NCBI RefSeq assembly: GCF_004346925.1
Contig: NZ_CP031167.1
Coordinates: 3,988,001 to 4,052,000 of the forward strand
From: Stenotrophomonas sp. ASS1
GTDB taxonomy: Bacteria > Pseudomonadota > Gammaproteobacteria > Xanthomonadales > Xanthomonadaceae
Direction of reading: 5' to 3'
DNA length: 64,000 nucleotides
Shown piece by piece: positions 9,043 to 19,199 of this stretch. The notes below the pieces were generated by a model, which saw only the letters and a list, made by a program, of their open reading frames with translations, had not been told where the DNA came from and ran no database searches. Made by a program: the position numbers and the translations under genes. How positions within the stretch are numbered: the stretch's first letter is position 1; every line of letters begins with the position of its first letter.

Positions 9043-9936
9043 CTATGCGGGCTGCTCGCTCGGCACTGCGGCGGCGCGCCTGGCGCTGTACTCGGCGAAC
9101 ACCACGCCGGACACCGCCAGCAGGCCACCGCCCAGTACCCAGCCACTGAGCGATTCGCCCAGCAGCAGTACAGCCAGCGCGGCGGTCACGATCGGCACCA
9201 GGTTGAAGAAGCCAGAGACGCGCGCAGCGCCCAGGCGTGACAATCCGGTCATCCAGGTCAGCGGCGCCAGGATCGAAGCGCACACGGCGGCGAAGCCGAT
9301 GCAGCCGACCGCCGTGAGGTTATTCACCCCGGTGCCGACCAGCAGCTGTACCGGCAACAGGATCAGCGATGCAGCGGTGGCCTGCAGGAACAGCGACTCC
9401 AGCACCGACAGCGGAATCTTCCAGCGCTGCATCAGCACGTTGTAGGCGGCGAACGCCAATGCACCGATCAGCATGATCGCGTCGCCGCGGTTCAGGCCCT
9501 GCGCTGCCAACCGCGCCAGGTCGCCCTGCGAGACCACCGCCACCACACCGGCAGTGGAGATCACCGCGCCAAGAATGGAAGTGCCTCGCACCGGATGGCC
9601 CATGAACACGCGCGACAGCGCCAGCGCGATCAACGGAATCAGCGCCTGGATCACCCCCATGTTGGTGGCCGAGGTGAAGTGCGCCGCATAGTAGGCCAGG
9701 CACTGGTACATCACCCCACCCAGGCAGCCCAGCACCAGGAAGCGCCCGAGATTGGCGCGCACGGTCGGCAGGTTTTCGCGCAGACGTGGCAGCGCCAACG
9801 GCAGCAGGACCACCGCCGCGACCAGCCAGCGGAAGAAGCCGATGTCGATGGGGCCGACCGAGTCCGAGGCGAGCTTGGTGACGATGGTGTTCGCGCCCCA
9901 CAGCAGGCAGGCGAGGATCGGGAAAAGATAGTTCAC
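9043..9936 (-). CDS. EamA/DMT-family exporter
   Basis: A 297-residue inner-membrane transporter with ten predicted TM helices in two EamA repeats (about 5-140 and 150-285), the usual DMT length. The opening PILACLLWGANTIVTKLASD is typical of EamA proteins. The start is a GTG at 9936. Substrates of this superfamily are mostly amino acids and metabolites, unknown here. It is divergent from an AraC regulator 23 bases away, which likely controls it. Confidence 0.88.
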   Translation of the reverse strand: MNYLFPILACLLWGANTIVTKLASDSVGPIDIGFFRWLVAAVVLLPLALPRLRENLPTVRANLGRFLVLGCLGGVMYQCLAYYAAHFTSATNMGVIQALIPLIALALSRVFMGHPVRGTSILGAVISTAGVVAVVSQGDLARLAAQGLNRGDAIMLIGALAFAAYNVLMQRWKIPLSVLESLFLQATAASLILLPVQLLVGTGVNNLTAVGCIGFAAVCASILAPLTWMTGLSRLGAARVSGFFNLVPIVTAALAVLLLGESLSGWVLGGGLLAVSGVVFAEYSARRAAAVPSEQPA

Positions 9937-9959
9937 GGAACGCGGGTGTACGTAGGGGA

Positions 9960-10805
9960 ATGGCCAGCGTACGCTTGGCGCATATCGAGGACATCCCGAA
10001 AATGCGCCACACCGACCCCGGCTTGCGGCAACCGATGGAGCCGATCCCCACCTTCCGCCAGCTGCCCGGCCCGATCTACTTCCGGCAGGGTGCGATGGAG
10101 CCCACGGACTGGGGGACGCACAGCCATCCGTGGGGCCAGTTCAACTTCGTCGCGCAGGGTGTGATGGAGATGAAGATCGACGGCGAATGGATGGTGTCCC
10201 CGCCGCACTACGCGATCTGGATTCCACCGGGAATGGCCCACTATTCGCGCAACCGCTCGCAGCTGGCCTACCGCTCGGCCTATCTGTCGCCGGCCTTGTC
10301 ACGCCGCTTGCCTGATCGCTGCCGTGCACTGGAAGTCAGCCCGCTGCTGCGCGAGCTGCTGCACGAACTGGCACGGCAGGGCGTGACCGATCCGCAGACC
10401 CCGGCCCAGCGGCGCATGGCCGCCGTGGTGATCGACCAGATCGTCAATGCGGCCGTACTGCCCAGCTTCCTGCCGATCGCCAGCAGCGATGCACTGAAGC
10501 AGGTGATGGCGTACATGGAGAAACACCTGTCGGTGGCCGAATCGGTTGCCGAAATCGCGCAGCGGCACCATATGAGCGTGCGCAAGCTGGAGCGCATGGC
10601 ACGCAGCGAGCTGGGCATGTCGCTCGGCGACTGGCGTGGACGGGTGAAGTTCGTGCGCGCCACCGAGGCGCTGTGCACCCGCCGGCCGATCAGCCGGATC
10701 GCCGAGGAGCTGGGCTATTCCGGCGTCAGCGCCTTCGCCGAGATGTTCAAGCGGCACGCGCAGTGCACGCCGGATCAGTACCGGAAGCTGCATCGGGCGG
10801 GGTGA
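9960..10805 (+). CDS. AraC-family transcriptional regulator with cupin N-domain
   Basis: A 281-residue regulator. A cupin-like sensor region (HSHPWGQFNFVAQGVMEMKI, then WIPPGMAHYS) precedes a C-terminal AraC double HTH (VAEIAQRHHMSVRKLERM and ISRIAEELGYSGVSAFAEMF, then the CTPDQYRK tail). The layout matches the YdeC/CatR-type AraC regulators that sit beside exporters. An internal ATG at 10002 is a possible alternative start. The divergent placement to the DMT exporter suggests local control of it. Confidence 0.9.
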   Translation: MASVRLAHIEDIPKMRHTDPGLRQPMEPIPTFRQLPGPIYFRQGAMEPTDWGTHSHPWGQFNFVAQGVMEMKIDGEWMVSPPHYAIWIPPGMAHYSRNRSQLAYRSAYLSPALSRRLPDRCRALEVSPLLRELLHELARQGVTDPQTPAQRRMAAVVIDQIVNAAVLPSFLPIASSDALKQVMAYMEKHLSVAESVAEIAQRHHMSVRKLERMARSELGMSLGDWRGRVKFVRATEALCTRRPISRIAEELGYSGVSAFAEMFKRHAQCTPDQYRKLHRAG

Positions 10806-10812
10806 GGCCGGC

Positions 10813-11229
10813 CTAGAGAGCGATCAGCAGGTCCACAAGCAGCCTCGGCAGGAACAAGGCGGCCAGAACGCAGGCAAACAGGATGAGAATGACCTTTGCC
10901 GTCAATGGGCGACGGCGGGGATTGTTGAAATAGAGGTGCAGATCGCGCAGTTCATCTTCCAGTCCCCTCCGCACGCCTGCGCTCTGTGTACCGGGCTCGA
11001 GCAACTGGCGCTCAAGCGCCTTCAGGCGCTTCATCAGCTCACGCGGCGGTGTAGCCCGCAGGATCAGCTGATTGAGCTCCTGAAGCCGGCGCGCCTGCGG
11101 CATCAGCGCTGCCACGAGATCATCCGGCGGAAGCTGTGAGACCCATCGCTGGGCGTCCGCATCCATCTCAGCCTGCAGCACATCGCGTTGCTGCTGCAGT
11201 TCGGCCAGGGAAGTGCGGCGCTGCCACAT
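10813..11229 (-). CDS. Coiled-coil protein with C-terminal membrane anchor
   Basis: A 138-residue protein. It has a charged helical coiled-coil body (SLAELQQQRDVLQAEMDAD, RLQELNQLI, LMKRLKALERQLL), a basic stretch (NNPRRRPLTAK) and one C-terminal TM (about 112-137), so it is probably tail-anchored with the bulk in the cytoplasm. The ATG at 11229 was chosen because the coil begins there; there is no clear ribosome site. I do not recognise the family. Confidence 0.5.
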   Translation of the reverse strand: MWQRRTSLAELQQQRDVLQAEMDADAQRWVSQLPPDDLVAALMPQARRLQELNQLILRATPPRELMKRLKALERQLLEPGTQSAGVRRGLEDELRDLHLYFNNPRRRPLTAKVILILFACVLAALFLPRLLVDLLIAL

Positions 11230-11356
11230 GAGGAGGCACAGGTGTGGTGGGTGGCGGGCAGTGTATCGCCCGCCGTCCCGGGAAGGGTGTCGATTTCCCG
11301 CCCCGTCGTTCGTCGGAACAGGAAAGGCAGGCCCTTCGACCTGCAGGAGTGCCACG

Positions 11357-11998
11357 ATGTGCCCGATCCTCACCGCCTTCGCCACTTCCCCGGACCGCGG
11401 CCAGGGCCTGGCCCGTGACACGCGCGTGCGCTGGGCGCTGGAGGAGCTGGGCGTGCCCTACAACGTGCAGCTGCTCGGCTTTGCCGAGCTGAAGCAGCCC
11501 GCGCACCTGGCCCGCAACCCCTTCGGGCAGATCCCCACCTGGCAGGACGGCGGCCAGGTCCTGTTCGAATCCGGCGCGATCGTGCTGCACCTGGCCGAGC
11601 AGCATGCCGGCCTGCTTCCTGCTGATCCAGATGCACGCATGCGCGCGATCATGTGGGTGTTCGCTGCATTGAATACGGTGGAGCCGCCCATCGTCGAGCG
11701 CTCGATGGCCTGGGTGCTGGAGCACGAGCAGCCCTGGTATGCGCAGCGTCTGCCAATGCTCGATGAGCGTGTGCGTATGCGGCTGGCGCAGCTGTCCGCC
11801 TGGTTGGGATCGGCGTTGTGGCTGGAGGGCGAGTTCGGCGCCGGCGACCTGATGATGGTTTCGGTGCTGCTGCGCCTGAAGAGCAGCGGCCTCCTCGATG
11901 AGTACCCGCAGGTGGTGGCCTATGTGGGCCGTGCAACGCAGCGCCCCGCCTACCAGCGTGCGTTTGCTGCGCAGCTGGCGGTGTTCCAGAACGCCTGA
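11357..11998 (+). CDS. Glutathione S-transferase family protein
   Basis: A 213-residue cytosolic GST. The thioredoxin-fold N-domain has RVRWALEELGVPYNVQL, the conserved NPFGQIPTWQDG turn with cis-Pro, and the ESGAIVLHLAE motif; a helical C-domain follows (YVGRATQRPAYQRAF at the end). GCAGGAG lies upstream of the ATG and sets this start; longer readings to 11213 overlap the divergent coiled-coil gene. The substrate is unknown. Confidence 0.9.
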   Translation: MCPILTAFATSPDRGQGLARDTRVRWALEELGVPYNVQLLGFAELKQPAHLARNPFGQIPTWQDGGQVLFESGAIVLHLAEQHAGLLPADPDARMRAIMWVFAALNTVEPPIVERSMAWVLEHEQPWYAQRLPMLDERVRMRLAQLSAWLGSALWLEGEFGAGDLMMVSVLLRLKSSGLLDEYPQVVAYVGRATQRPAYQRAFAAQLAVFQNA

Positions 11999-12019
11999 CG
12001 CCACGCCCGTGGGCAAGCC

Positions 12020-12409
12020 TCAGTGCAGACTGCGCCGGCATGCGGCCTGCACCAGCATCAGCTGCGCCACCAGGATCAGCATCGCGCAACCTGACAGCAG
12101 CCACGGGTCGATATACCACTGCGCGTTGAAGCTGAAATCTCCGGCGGAAATGCGCTTCCAGCCGTTGAAGTGCTGCATCGCCGCGACCACGAACGCGAAG
12201 CCGCCTGCGGTGTACGACAACCAGGGCACGATGAGGCCGCCCGGTCGTGCGAACAGCATCAGCACGCCCAGCACGCCGATGACCGTGCGCTGCACGCGGC
12301 AGTACGGGCAGACATAGGCCATCCCGCTCCATTCCACCGCCCAGGCCAGCAGGCTGACCAGCACCGCCGCGCCTGCCGCGATGTAGAGGACTCTGGATGA
12401 GATCGTCAT
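12020..12409 (-). CDS. Short DsbB-like membrane protein
   Basis: A 129-residue protein with four predicted TM helices. After TM1 it carries CPYCRVQR (Cys34-Cys37), matching the DsbB motif C-x-x-C-x-x-[QE]-R that reoxidises DsbA and binds quinone. A second periplasmic cysteine pair as in true DsbB is not seen; only scattered Cys in the last helix (SGCAML) and tail (AACRR) remain. It may be a DsbB/VKOR-like relative or a disulphide protein of another role. The start ATG at 12409 was preferred over 12427. Confidence 0.6.
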   Translation of the reverse strand: MTISSRVLYIAAGAAVLVSLLAWAVEWSGMAYVCPYCRVQRTVIGVLGVLMLFARPGGLIVPWLSYTAGGFAFVVAAMQHFNGWKRISAGDFSFNAQWYIDPWLLSGCAMLILVAQLMLVQAACRRSLH

Positions 12410-12476
12410 GCTGCCATCGTGCGCCATCCCGTGTTCCTTCGTTCAAAGACCCAGGCAGGGTAGCAGCGCGGCAGGT

Positions 12477-12896
12477 TCAATCCTTCTTGAAAACCGTGCG
12501 CTTGCCGATCGGGCTGCTCTTGCGCGCCGTCGGCCGGGCCAGGCCGGGAATCAGGAAGTCGGTCACCTTGTGGCCCTTCTGCACCTTGGACGCCAGCCAG
12601 CGCGGCATGCGCCCGCGGCCGGACCAGGTCAGGCGCTTGTACTCCGGATCACGGTACTTGGCCGCCACTTTCCCGGTTCTGCGCCGTGCCGGTTTCCGGC
12701 GGGGAGCGGCCTCTTCGTTCGCCTCTCCGCCGAACAGCTCTTCGAGGGTATACCCCGCTTCTGCTGCTGCAGCCTTCAACATCCGCCGTACCGCACTGGC
12801 CGGACGGCGGCTGGAAATCAGCTGTTTCCGCTGTTCAGCGGCAACCACCAAGGCGCCCAGCTCCCGAAGGCTGAGCGATTCAATATCAATCGTCAT
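12477..12896 (-). CDS. H-NS-family nucleoid-associated protein
   Basis: A 139-residue H-NS-like protein. The N-terminal half is a helical oligomerisation region (ESLSLRELGALVVAAEQRK), followed by a basic linker (RRKPARRRTGKVAAKYRDP) and the C-terminal AT-hook-like DNA-binding motif TWSGRGRMPRWL (about 88-99), the diagnostic H-NS signature. A basic tail follows. Xanthomonadaceae carry several such paralogues that silence AT-rich DNA. The start ATG at 12896 places the core at the N-terminus as in other members. It is divergent from DoxX. Confidence 0.88.
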   Translation of the reverse strand: MTIDIESLSLRELGALVVAAEQRKQLISSRRPASAVRRMLKAAAAEAGYTLEELFGGEANEEAAPRRKPARRRTGKVAAKYRDPEYKRLTWSGRGRMPRWLASKVQKGHKVTDFLIPGLARPTARKSSPIGKRTVFKKD

Positions 12897-13014
12897 GGGA
12901 GAAAGGTCTCCTGCGGACGGCCAGCTGTCAAGGCGCCTTGCCCTTGGCGTAGACACGGGCTTCACTGCCGGTGGGCTCCGATCGCCTTCGCCGGCCATCT
13001 CCGAGGACACCGAC

Positions 13015-13407
13015 GTGAGCCACTCATCCCATTCGCTCGCTTACCTGCTTGCACGCATCCTGCTGATGGCGCTGTTCCTCATCTCCGGCCTAGGCAAGCT
13101 CGGTGATCTCAGCGGCACCCAGGGCTACATGGAAGCGATGGGCGTGCCCGGCATCCTGCTCTGGCCGACCATCGCCTTCGAGATCGGCAGCGGACTGTGC
13201 ATCCTGCTTGGCTTCCAGACCCGGCTGGTGTCGATCGTGCTGGTGGGTTTCAGCCTGGTCACCGCTTTCATCTTCCATCACAACTTCGCCGACCAGACCC
13301 AACAGATCATGTTCCTGAAGAACCTGGGGCTGGCCGGTGGCTTCCTGCTGCTGGCCTGCACCGGGGCCGGGCGGTACAGCATTGATGGCAGAGGGCGGCG
13401 CGGGTAA
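13015..13407 (+). CDS. DoxX-family membrane protein
   Basis: A 130-residue, four-TM DoxX/YphA-like protein. The family features are LARILLMALFLISGLGKL at the N-terminus and an ending FLKNLGLAGGFLLLACTGAG. The GTG at 13015 with GAGGA upstream is the most likely start, since upstream in-frame sequence overlaps the H-NS gene and is not protein-like. DoxX proteins are linked to redox and thiol stress; the function here is unproven. Confidence 0.85.
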   Translation: MSHSSHSLAYLLARILLMALFLISGLGKLGDLSGTQGYMEAMGVPGILLWPTIAFEIGSGLCILLGFQTRLVSIVLVGFSLVTAFIFHHNFADQTQQIMFLKNLGLAGGFLLLACTGAGRYSIDGRGRRG

Positions 13408-13431
13408 GCGCCGATCGGCGACCCGCACGCG

Positions 13432-14118
13432 CTAGCGCCGAAGCTCAGCCTCCGGCGCCAATGTGTGGATCACCTTGCCCTGCGCATCGAGGAACTCGAT
13501 CGCGCCGTAGCCTTCCGCAGTGACAGTCAGGCGCAGTCGCGTGCGGTCTGCCTTGTCGTTCAAGGCAATGGCCGGCGTGCCGTCAGGCCCGACCACCAGA
13601 CCGATGCGGGTCGGTGCTTGCACCCCAGGAATCAGCTTGTTGCCCAGCGCAGGCTCGCGGATCAGCTTCGGCGCCTGGTTGATCGAAAAACTCACCGCGC
13701 CGTCCGGCGATACCCGCCAGCCGATCGCATCCATCGCCGGATGGTCCAGCGCAAGCACCGCCATGCCGCCGTCGACATCGGCGGTGCCGAAGCCACCGCG
13801 CTCGCTGCCCTGGTTGTCGTACAGCACCATGCCGGCAACGTTGAAGGCGCGCTTGTACTGCAGGCCATCGATGATCGGTGCCGGTGTCTTGCCGGACAGC
13901 GTCATGCGGATCACCCCCGTGTCATCGACGATATCGATGCGCCGTGCGGTGATGCGCTCGTGGTCCGGTGTTGCTACGCGCGTCTGCGGTGCCTTGTCGA
14001 CGATCAGGCGTTGCAGGGTGTCAACCGACGGGCGCTTGGGTGAGTCGGATGGCTCGGCAGCGGCAGGCAGTGCCGCAAGGGTAGTCAGGGCGACGAACAT
14101 ACGGGCACTGCGCTTCAT
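13432..14118 (-). CDS. Exported protein of unknown function
   Basis: A 228-residue protein with a signal peptide (about 1-21, cleavage near AAAEP). The mature part alternates short beta strands and glycine turns (RIDIVDDTGVIRMTLSGK, MAVLALDHPAMDAIGWRVS, RIGLVVGPDGTPAIALNDK), suggesting a beta-rich repeat fold; each repeat ends in an Asp/Gly turn. AAGGAG stands 6 bases before the ATG. I do not recognise a named family with confidence. Confidence 0.7.
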   Translation of the reverse strand: MKRSARMFVALTTLAALPAAAEPSDSPKRPSVDTLQRLIVDKAPQTRVATPDHERITARRIDIVDDTGVIRMTLSGKTPAPIIDGLQYKRAFNVAGMVLYDNQGSERGGFGTADVDGGMAVLALDHPAMDAIGWRVSPDGAVSFSINQAPKLIREPALGNKLIPGVQAPTRIGLVVGPDGTPAIALNDKADRTRLRLTVTAEGYGAIEFLDAQGKVIHTLAPEAELRR

Positions 14119-14178
14119 GCGGGCTCCTTGTCGTACGGATCGGCGGAAGCCGCATCATGCCACCCTTGCAGCGCCCTC

Positions 14179-14826
14179 TCATGAGGGAGGCGGAATTTCC
14201 GGCAGCTGGAGCCCCTGCGCCAGGGCGAATGCACGTGACGCGCGCCAGTACGCCTCAGGCGGCCTCTGCAGTTCGGGCCGGCTCCAGTAGTCATTGATGT
14301 GCAGCACGCTCATCACGTCGACCCATGCAGCGCGCGCATCGTGGACGCACATGCGCCAGCGATGATGCGGCGGAAAGTACGCGTAGTACTCAAGCGCCTG
14401 CCGCTGTGCCTGCTCTTCGTCAATCCCTGCCTGATGGATCAACGTCCACGCATGCATATGGCGCGCGTGCGCAAGCGCACCGAGATACTCATCCTCATCC
14501 AGCAAGGGAATCGGCTCGCCGCGCGCCAGGCACAGCGCGTCCGATTCGGTGTCGTACTCCAGCGACGGCTGCAACAGTTCCGGGTTCTGGTGCCAGTACC
14601 CTTCGCCCAGCACATGCAGCATCGCCCAATGCCAGGGCTCGTCGTGGAAGAGCAGTTCGTGCTCGTATTCGTGGCCGGCGGCCTGGTCCGGATAGCGTTC
14701 GCGTGCCTGTTCGATTGCCAGCGCTTCGGGAATCTGGCCGTAGCGCACCAGGCACCAGGCGAACAGATGCCGGCTGTCTTCGATTTCAGTGGTGAAGTCT
14801 TCCACCGGGGCGCGGGTGTCGGGCAT
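14179..14826 (-). CDS. Hypothetical protein, Trp/His/Glu-rich helical
   Basis: A 215-residue cytosolic protein without signal or TM. It has two related halves: HLFAWCLVRYGQIPEALAIE with HDEPWHWAMLHVLGEGYWHQNPEL, and HMHAWTLIHQAGIDEEQAQ with HDARAAWVDVMSVLHINDYWSRPEL. This points to an internal duplication of about 100 residues. AAGGAT precedes the ATG. Function unknown. Confidence 0.7.
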   Translation of the reverse strand: MPDTRAPVEDFTTEIEDSRHLFAWCLVRYGQIPEALAIEQARERYPDQAAGHEYEHELLFHDEPWHWAMLHVLGEGYWHQNPELLQPSLEYDTESDALCLARGEPIPLLDEDEYLGALAHARHMHAWTLIHQAGIDEEQAQRQALEYYAYFPPHHRWRMCVHDARAAWVDVMSVLHINDYWSRPELQRPPEAYWRASRAFALAQGLQLPEIPPPS

Positions 14827-14895
14827 GTTCGATCCTTGCGTGTGGATCAGATGTTGCCTTGAAGGCAGACCAGCAGCCGTTCATGCATGCTGGGT

Positions 14896-14971
<76 letters not shown>

Positions 14972-15095
14972 TGCGCAGCTTTACAGTGTAGTGGAGCCTG
15001 CGCTCAACCGGCTACCCGCCGACGCCAAGACACACTGAAAAACCCTCAGCCATCGCTGCGCAACGCGACGCGCCCAGGCTTGCGCAACAGCTGGC

Positions 15096-16502
15096 TCACC
15101 CAAACCGCGCGCCCATCTCCCGCACCCGCTCGGCGTTCGCCCCCGCCAACGACCGCATTGCCGGCGACTGGATCCGCCCGTCAACAGCCACGCACTGCCA
15201 GAATGCTTCAGCCACCGGTGCCGCCCAGCGCAGATGCTGCAGATCACCACTGCCCAGCGGTGCGACCGGCGACAGCGGCTCGTCCGCGCGCAACACGCCC
15301 AGCTTTGACGGCGCCAGCGACATCGGCAGCATGTCGTAGACCGGCGCCAGCGGCAGCGGGCCGCGATCAATGAAGTGGAAGGCGATGTTGCCGTGGTGCA
15401 TGTCGCTGTTGCCGATCAGCCGCCCGAACGCATGGCGTCGGCCCATCGCCTGCACGGTGTCGGCCGTCAGCCAGCCTTGATCACGCAGTTCGGCGCCTGC
15501 AACCGGCCACGCTGGGGTGACCTCGCCGGTGAACGCAGACGATAGCGACAGCAGCGAGACCAGGCCTCGCCGCCCCAGCAGATCGGGCGTGCGGTCGAAG
15601 CGCTCGATTTCCAGGAAGGTGTGCGTGGGCGACTGCAGCAGTTCGCTGGACGCCGCGGCTTGTCCGGACTCGCGCAGGGCCTCAAGCGCCAGATGTTCGC
15701 AGACCAGCAGATCGCTCCAGCGCTGGGCGGCGGCGCCTTCATCAGGCTGCGCGAACTTGACCAGGACCGAGCGGCGCCTGCCGTAGGCCTCTACGGTGGC
15801 GGTGAACTTGGGTTGCTCGCCACCCGGCGAGGAGCCCACGTCCTCTCCGTCCAGCGCAGCACGCGCACGCTCGCGATACTGTGCAAGACGATCGTCGGCC
15901 GCAACCCGATCGATCGGCACCTGCAACGTCTCCATCGCCGCCTCCACGGCGGCGGTACCGAGCAGCAGGTCGCCCGCTTCAGTCCCGCCAGCGGTTACCA
16001 GGGCCATCAACACATCGTCCGGTTGCCAGCTCTTGAGGTCCTTCGGCAGGCCGAGCGCCTGCGCACGGCCATGGGCGAAGCTGCGACCAAGAAATCCCTG
16101 CGGTCGCAGGTCATCCAGGTACCACGGCAAGACAGGAAAGATGGCGGCAACGTCACCTTCGGGCGCGCGTCGCAGGTTCGGACAGTCAGGCCCGGCATCG
16201 ACGTGGAAGCCGCCTCCTACCAGCGCAATTACCCGCCCCAGCTCCTCCAGCGTCGCATCTTCGCGCAGCCGGTACAGCGGCCATTCGCTGCCGGCCCGGG
16301 TGGGCCGCCGCAGCGCATAGGCGGTTGCCCGGGTGCTGCCCATGCGCACCACCTGCGGGCCACTGGCGGCCACCAGCCGGCTGAGCGCCATCCGGCCCAC
16401 CCCCAGACGCTCGGCCAGCGCCGCGGCAGGTAGCGGCTGGCCGGGGGCCAGCTGAGCGATCAGATCCAGTACCTGTGGGCGTTGAGCGCGTGGCATGTGC
16501 AT
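15096..16502 (-). CDS. yjjJ: HipA-family Ser/Thr kinase toxin, YjjJ type
   Basis: A 468-residue HipA-like kinase. An N-terminal winged HTH (about 8-55, LAERLGVGRMALSRLVAA) is fused in the same chain, the YjjJ arrangement that has no separate HipB. The kinase part has the HipA glycine-rich loop (GSSPGGEQPK, 224-233), ERFDR (301-305), catalytic GNSDMHHGN (365-373, Asp368 and Asn373) and a DFG-like YDMLPM (390-395). All look intact. The start is the ATG at 16502 or 16496; neither has a ribosome site, and a palindrome abuts the start. The substrate is unknown; other HipA proteins phosphorylate aminoacyl-tRNA synthetases. Confidence 0.9.
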   Translation of the reverse strand: MHMPRAQRPQVLDLIAQLAPGQPLPAAALAERLGVGRMALSRLVAASGPQVVRMGSTRATAYALRRPTRAGSEWPLYRLREDATLEELGRVIALVGGGFHVDAGPDCPNLRRAPEGDVAAIFPVLPWYLDDLRPQGFLGRSFAHGRAQALGLPKDLKSWQPDDVLMALVTAGGTEAGDLLLGTAAVEAAMETLQVPIDRVAADDRLAQYRERARAALDGEDVGSSPGGEQPKFTATVEAYGRRRSVLVKFAQPDEGAAAQRWSDLLVCEHLALEALRESGQAAASSELLQSPTHTFLEIERFDRTPDLLGRRGLVSLLSLSSAFTGEVTPAWPVAGAELRDQGWLTADTVQAMGRRHAFGRLIGNSDMHHGNIAFHFIDRGPLPLAPVYDMLPMSLAPSKLGVLRADEPLSPVAPLGSGDLQHLRWAAPVAEAFWQCVAVDGRIQSPAMRSLAGANAERVREMGARFG

Positions 16503-16530
16503 TACGTAATACGAAATTTGTTACGTAATT
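16501..16530. promoter_or_regulatory. Paired TTACGTAA palindromes at the hipA/yjjJ start
   Basis: Two TTACGTAA palindromes (16502-16509 and 16521-16528) lie 19 bases apart centre to centre, the first abutting the start codon; a third copy is at 16641-16648. This spacing would put two sites on nearly the same face of the helix, as for a dimeric autorepressor. The kinase's own HTH is the natural candidate ligand; that is inference. Confidence 0.5.
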
Positions 16531-16702
16531 AGCATCAAAAAAGCGGGGCTGCAAGCGCGGCCGTGCACCTATGAGTTTGAAAATAATGGACATATTCACG
16601 AAGAGCCAGCTTCGACGCGAGCCTTCCGTTACATTACTTGTTACGTAATCATAAGCCTCAGCCAAGCATAGGCTCGGCTTTACAGGGATATGGTGGGCAA
16701 AG

Positions 16703-16727
16703 AAAAACCCCGCCGAAGCGGGGTTTC
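16703..16727 (-). terminator. rpoD rho-independent terminator
   Basis: A 9-bp stem (AAACCCCGC with its complement) closes a TTCG tetraloop on the minus strand, followed by a T-rich run. It lies 28 bases beyond the rpoD stop codon. Confidence 0.85.
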
Positions 16728-16754
16728 TCTCAACGCTTCAACAGCCGCTGGAAA

Positions 16755-18608
<1,854 letters not shown>

Positions 18609-18651
18609 GTAGTGCTCGCGCCACCGGCTAGGGAGAAATAGGGAACGTAGC

Positions 18652-18660
18652 ATTATACCA
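18652..18660 (-). promoter_or_regulatory. Extended -10 promoter element for rpoD
   Basis: The minus strand reads TGGTATAAT, a perfect TATAAT with an extended -10 TG, 44 bases upstream of the rpoD ATG. No convincing -35 is visible in the GC-rich sequence before it, which fits an extended -10 promoter. Confidence 0.6.
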
Positions 18661-18698
18661 GCCCGGGGCCCCGCCTGCCGGGCGGTGGTCCCGCAGGC

Positions 18699-19139
18699 TC
18701 AGGGCCTGAGAAGGAAGGTCACGGGACCGTCATTGACCAGGCTGACGACCATATGGGCACCAAATCGGCCCGTTTCCACCCCTGGCGCGTGATTTTCACG
18801 ACAGATCTCGACAAATCGATTGAACCCGCGTTCAGCCTCGTCCGGCGGTGCGGCGCTGGTGAAGCTGGGCCGCATGCCCGAACGGGTATCGGCCGCCAGG
18901 GTGAACTGGCTGACCAGCAGCAGGCCGCCGCCGGTGTCGCGCAGCGACCGGTTCATCTTCCCGGCCTCGTCGGCGAACACCCGGTAGCCCAGCAGGCGCT
19001 CGGCCATGCGCCGCAGCTGGGCCTCGGTATCGCCCGGTTCCATGCCCACCAGCGCCAGCAGGCCCGGACCAATCTGGCCGACCGCTTCGTCATCGACGTG
19101 GACGGCAGCCTGGCTGACACGCTGGATAAGGACGAGCAT
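18699..19139 (-). CDS. dtd: D-aminoacyl-tRNA deacylase
   Basis: A 146-residue enzyme that hydrolyses D-amino acids (and glycine mischarged on tRNA-Ala) from tRNA. The opening [20 protein letters not shown], the catalytic-pocket motif [10 protein letters not shown] (about 75-84) and the NDGPVTF motif near the C-terminus (136-142, carrying the cross-subunit Gly-Pro) are present. Length is standard. The ATG at 19139 begins the conserved fold directly. Confidence 0.95.
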   Translation of the reverse strand: MLVLIQRVSQAAVHVDDEAVGQIGPGLLALVGMEPGDTEAQLRRMAERLLGYRVFADEAGKMNRSLRDTGGGLLLVSQFTLAADTRSGMRPSFTSAAPPDEAERGFNRFVEICRENHAPGVETGRFGAHMVVSLVNDGPVTFLLRP

Positions 19140-19199
19140 CGTGGGCTCCAATGAACGGGGCCGGCCACGATAGCAGCGCCCTTGGCTAAACTGGCGCAG

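Noticed and set aside
16186..16665. A 159-codon gene upstream of hipA, overlapping it
   Set aside because: The first part has no protein-like family match and the rest is an out-of-frame reading of hipA.
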